From contig JBOHPP010000012.1 of assembly GCA_050731755.1 (NCBI GenBank), forward strand, positions 1-6,107: a DNA stretch of 6,107 bases, written 5' to 3'. Origin of the DNA: JBOHPP01 sp050731755. Lineage in GTDB: Bacteria > Methylomirabilota > Methylomirabilia > Rokubacteriales > CSP1-6. Shown one piece after another: positions 5,977-6,107 of this stretch. The first letter of the stretch is position 1. The number at the start of each line of letters is the position of its first letter. A model generated the notes under the pieces. That model ran no database searches and was not told the DNA's origin. It saw only the letters and a list, made by a program, of their open reading frames with translations. A program made the position numbers and the translations under genes.

Positions 5977-5984
5977 CGCTGACC

Positions 5985-6107
5985 ATGGCCAAGGCCAAGT
6001 ACGAGCGGACGAAGCCGCACGTGAACGTGGGGACGATTGGGCATATCGACCACGGCAAGACGACGTTGACGTCGGCGATCACGAAGGTGCTGCACACGAA
6101 GTTTGCG
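5985..6107 (+). CDS. tuf: Elongation factor Tu, N-terminal 41 codons (3'-truncated by window edge)
   Basis: EF-Tu is the GTPase that delivers aminoacyl-tRNA to the ribosome. The visible start is MAKAKYERTKPHVNVGTIGH, the canonical EF-Tu N-terminus, followed by the G1/P-loop GHIDHGKT at residues 19-26 and TLTSAITKVL after it. The frame stays open to the last base, so the remaining ~355 residues lie outside. The start is set by GGAGGT 8 nt upstream. The gene follows four tRNAs in the E. coli thrU-tyrU-glyT-thrT-tufB order, so it is probably co-transcribed with them from the promoter at 5429-5457. All seven visible threonine codons are ACG, unlike the ACC/ACG mixture of the upstream genes. Ile at position 21, where E. 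coli has Val, is common in other bacteria. Confidence 0.97.
   Translation, partial: MAKAKYERTKPHVNVGTIGHIDHGKTTLTSAITKVLHTKFA

Noticed and set aside
5512..5982. 156-codon + frame across the tRNA cluster
   Set aside because: It runs through three tRNA genes; its coding appearance comes from tRNA sequence and lack of stops in GC-rich spacers.
5948..5984. TTGACG in the tuf leader as a -35 of a separate tuf promoter
   Set aside because: No TATAAT-like box lies 16-18 nt downstream, where the sequence is CAACGGAGG and carries the ribosome site; the hexamer is better explained as a stem arm.

Overview
The window is ordinary, tightly packed bacterial housekeeping DNA of high GC content (roughly two-thirds G+C or more by eye), all on the + strand. 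It holds a partial radA, a membrane PIN/TRAM (YacL-like) gene, ispD, ispF, cysS and rlmB. A cluster of four tRNA genes follows (Thr-TGT, Tyr-GTA, Gly-TCC, Thr-GGT), then the first 41 codons of tuf (EF-Tu). All genes read the same way and most overlap or nearly touch.

Region 1 (1-5432) looks like one long operon. radA and the PIN/TRAM gene share ATGA. The PIN/TRAM gene and ispD overlap by 8 nt. ispD and ispF share GTGA. ispF and cysS are 10 nt apart. cysS and rlmB share GTGA. The gene order resembles the Firmicute radA-disA-yacL-ispD-ispF-gltX-cysE-cysS-mrnC-rlmB cluster, but without disA, gltX, cysE and mrnC in the places seen here. The products cover recombination-intermediate processing (RadA), a predicted membrane nuclease, two steps of the MEP isoprenoid pathway (IspD, IspF), cysteine charging (CysS) and 23S rRNA ribose methylation (RlmB).

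Region 2 (5429-6107) is a new transcription unit. A good sigma-70-type promoter (TTGACT, 17 nt, TAAAGT) overlaps the rlmB stop codon and sits just before the first tRNA. The tRNAs are in the same order as the E. coli thrU-tyrU-glyT-thrT-tufB operon, and all four encode CCA. A perfect 7-bp hairpin lies directly before the strong tuf Shine-Dalgarno sequence. By analogy this is a tRNA-mRNA operon whose transcript is cut into tRNAs and tuf mRNA.

Taxonomy is uncertain. High GC, the order radA-PIN/TRAM-ispDF-cysS-rlmB-tRNAs-tuf, and an EF-Tu beginning MAKAKYERTKPHVNVGTIGH fit a Gram-negative-type lineage such as Rokubacteria/NC10 or a deltaproteobacterial relative; this is inference. I see no mobile element, CRISPR array, phage gene or defence system, and no credible new system. 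The points worth a second look are fine-scale: the promoter embedded in a stop codon, the tuf leader hairpin, a G73 tRNA-Thr, and the long structured Tyr-Gly spacer.
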